64,000 bases of DNA. It comes from Shewanella jiangmenensis. Its GTDB lineage: Bacteria; Pseudomonadota; Gammaproteobacteria; Enterobacterales; Shewanellaceae. The stretch lies in contig NZ_JAHEPS010000002.1 of NCBI RefSeq assembly GCF_018596335.1, positions 1 through 64,000 of the forward strand, in the 5' to 3' direction. Shown in pieces: positions 63,002 through 64,000 of this stretch. Position 1 is the stretch's first letter. Each line of letters starts with the position of its first letter. Under the pieces are notes generated by a model. It had not been told where the DNA came from, searched no databases, and worked only from the letters and a program-made list of their open reading frames with translations. A program made the position numbers and the translations under genes.

Positions 63002-64000
63002 ATGCACACCGCTGCGACAGCCGGCACAGTCGCCACGCCCGGCATAGATTATGGCGTCGGCAGCCGCCGCGCCTGGATAGCCGTACTCGGCGGCCTCATC
63101 GGCGCCTTTATGGCGATTCTGGATATTCAGATAACCAATGCCTCGATGAAGGAAATTCAGGGCAGCCTCGGGGCGACACTCGAAGAAGGCTCCTGGATTT
63201 CCACTGCCTATTTGGTGGCGGAGATGATTGCCATTCCGCTGTCCGGCTGGCTCAGTACGGGTTTGTCGGTGCGCCGTTATCTTTTATGGAGCACCTCGGC
63301 GTTTATCTTAAGCTCGCTGCTGTGTTCCATGGCCTGGGATTTGAACTCGCTGATTGCGTTTCGGGCGCTGCAGGGCTTTTTTGGCGGCGCGCTGATCCCG
63401 CTCGCGTTCAGGCTGATTGTCGAGTGTCTGCCGCTTGCCAAACGCGCCACCGGCATGGCGCTGTTCGGGGTGACCGCCACCTTCGCGCCTTCCATTGGCC
63501 CAACCCTCGGTGGCTGGCTCACTGAAACCTTCAGCTGGCATTTTCTGTTTTATATCAACGTGCCACCCGGGCTTATGGTGCTCGCCATGCTGGCCTGGGG
63601 GCTTGAAAAGCAGCCGGTGGACTGGCAAAAACTTGGTCAGTTCAGCCTGTGGGGCATAGTCACCATGGTGCTGGGGCTTGGTTGCCTCGAAGTGGTGCTG
63701 GAAGAGGGCAATCGCAAGGATTGGTTTGGCTCGGACCTTATCCGCAACCTTGCGTTTATCGCCGCCATCAATCTGGTGATTTTTGTGGTGCTGCAATTTA
63801 AAAGCCGCACGCCGCTGGTAAATTTGCGCCTGCTCGGCGGGCGCGACTTTGCGCTCTCGTCGGTGGCGTATTTTCTGCTCGGGCTTGGGCTTTTTGGTGC
63901 CATTTATCTTATTCCGCTGTACCTGTCGCAAATCCACAACTACTCGGCGCTGGAAATTGGCAAGGTCATCATGTGGATGGGGTTTCCGCAGCTGTTGATT
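63002..64000 (+). CDS. EmrB-like MFS drug transporter (DHA2), 3' end cut
   Basis: The first 333 codons of a 14-helix major facilitator of the DHA2 family. Motif A-like LSGWLSTGLSVRRYLLWS and motif C in GVTATFAPSIGPTLGGWL are visible. FMAILDIQITNASMKEIQGSLG near residue 38 is the DHA2 signature D1. The ATG at 63002 follows GAGGA. It is co-transcribed with the membrane-fusion gene 10 bp upstream and very likely forms a tripartite proton-driven efflux pump with it. The reading frame is open to the end of the window, so the last third of the protein is missing from view. Confidence 0.92.
   Translation, partial: MHTAATAGTVATPGIDYGVGSRRAWIAVLGGLIGAFMAILDIQITNASMKEIQGSLGATLEEGSWISTAYLVAEMIAIPLSGWLSTGLSVRRYLLWSTSAFILSSLLCSMAWDLNSLIAFRALQGFFGGALIPLAFRLIVECLPLAKRATGMALFGVTATFAPSIGPTLGGWLTETFSWHFLFYINVPPGLMVLAMLAWGLEKQPVDWQKLGQFSLWGIVTMVLGLGCLEVVLEEGNRKDWFGSDLIRNLAFIAAINLVIFVVLQFKSRTPLVNLRLLGGRDFALSSVAYFLLGLGLFGAIYLIPLYLSQIHNYSALEIGKVIMWMGFPQLLI

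Overview
The window looks like a chromosomal segment of a Shewanella-type gammaproteobacterium. The rrn-distal order 5S-tRNA-Thr-5S, the pilABCD-coaE-zapD-yacG-mutT cluster, the nadC/ampD/ampE/pdhR/aceEF/lpdA/acnB series and an SO_0444-type Cu/Zn exporter all point that way. No tool was run, so the genus is a judgement from protein content and synteny.

Layout. 1-780 is the end of an rRNA operon: 23S 3' end, tRNA-Val, 5S, tRNA-Thr, second 5S and a terminator. 1.1-7.7 kb, on the minus strand, is one type IV pilus/housekeeping run read pilA, pilB, pilC, pilD, coaE, zapD, yacG, mutT. A 1.6 kb stretch without a recognisable gene (7.7-9.3 kb) separates it from nadC. 10.4-19.3 kb (plus) carries ampD-ampE and the pyruvate dehydrogenase locus pdhR-aceE-aceF-lpdA, with a perfect PdhR operator. 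19.5-28.5 kb holds a giant beta-propeller/PAS/GGDEF/EAL sensor, a patatin-BamA-like type Vd autotransporter and an M13 peptidase lipoprotein. hxpB (minus) and acnB (plus) follow.

32.4-42 kb is more accessory. An AT-rich FRG-domain gene is followed by a hairpin-rich noncoding stretch. Then come rhlE, with a 12 x 12-bp repeat tail, and an alpha/beta hydrolase. Next is a methionine pair, mesX-mesD (a folate-independent methionine synthase with its DUF1852 partner), with a strong tandem MetJ operator upstream that ties it to methionine control. A TauE/SafE permease, a glutathione S-transferase and rsd follow. Short 12-16 bp tandem repeats recur at gene ends throughout this part, several containing the stop codon. 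A promoter-plus-terminator pair upstream of rsd predicts a small RNA or attenuated leader.

42-64 kb: hemE; a minus-strand operon of two spondin-domain exported proteins plus an OmpR-type response regulator and histidine kinase; a second GGDEF/EAL protein with EIL in place of EAL; an SDR; a large M60/ImpA-like metalloprotease lipoprotein; purH-purD; an autoregulated zntR-Cu/Zn exporter operon with a classic 20-bp-spacer MerR promoter; a 40-aa basic protein; a DUF4382 lipoprotein; and a LysR regulator divergent from an EmrA/EmrB-type efflux pair, the last gene cut by the window edge.

The points most worth following up are the MetJ-linked mesX-mesD operon, the predicted RNA in the rsd leader, the spondin/two-component operon, the covarying pair of 5S genes, the three-hairpin element near 33.85 kb and the tandem repeats at gene 3' ends.
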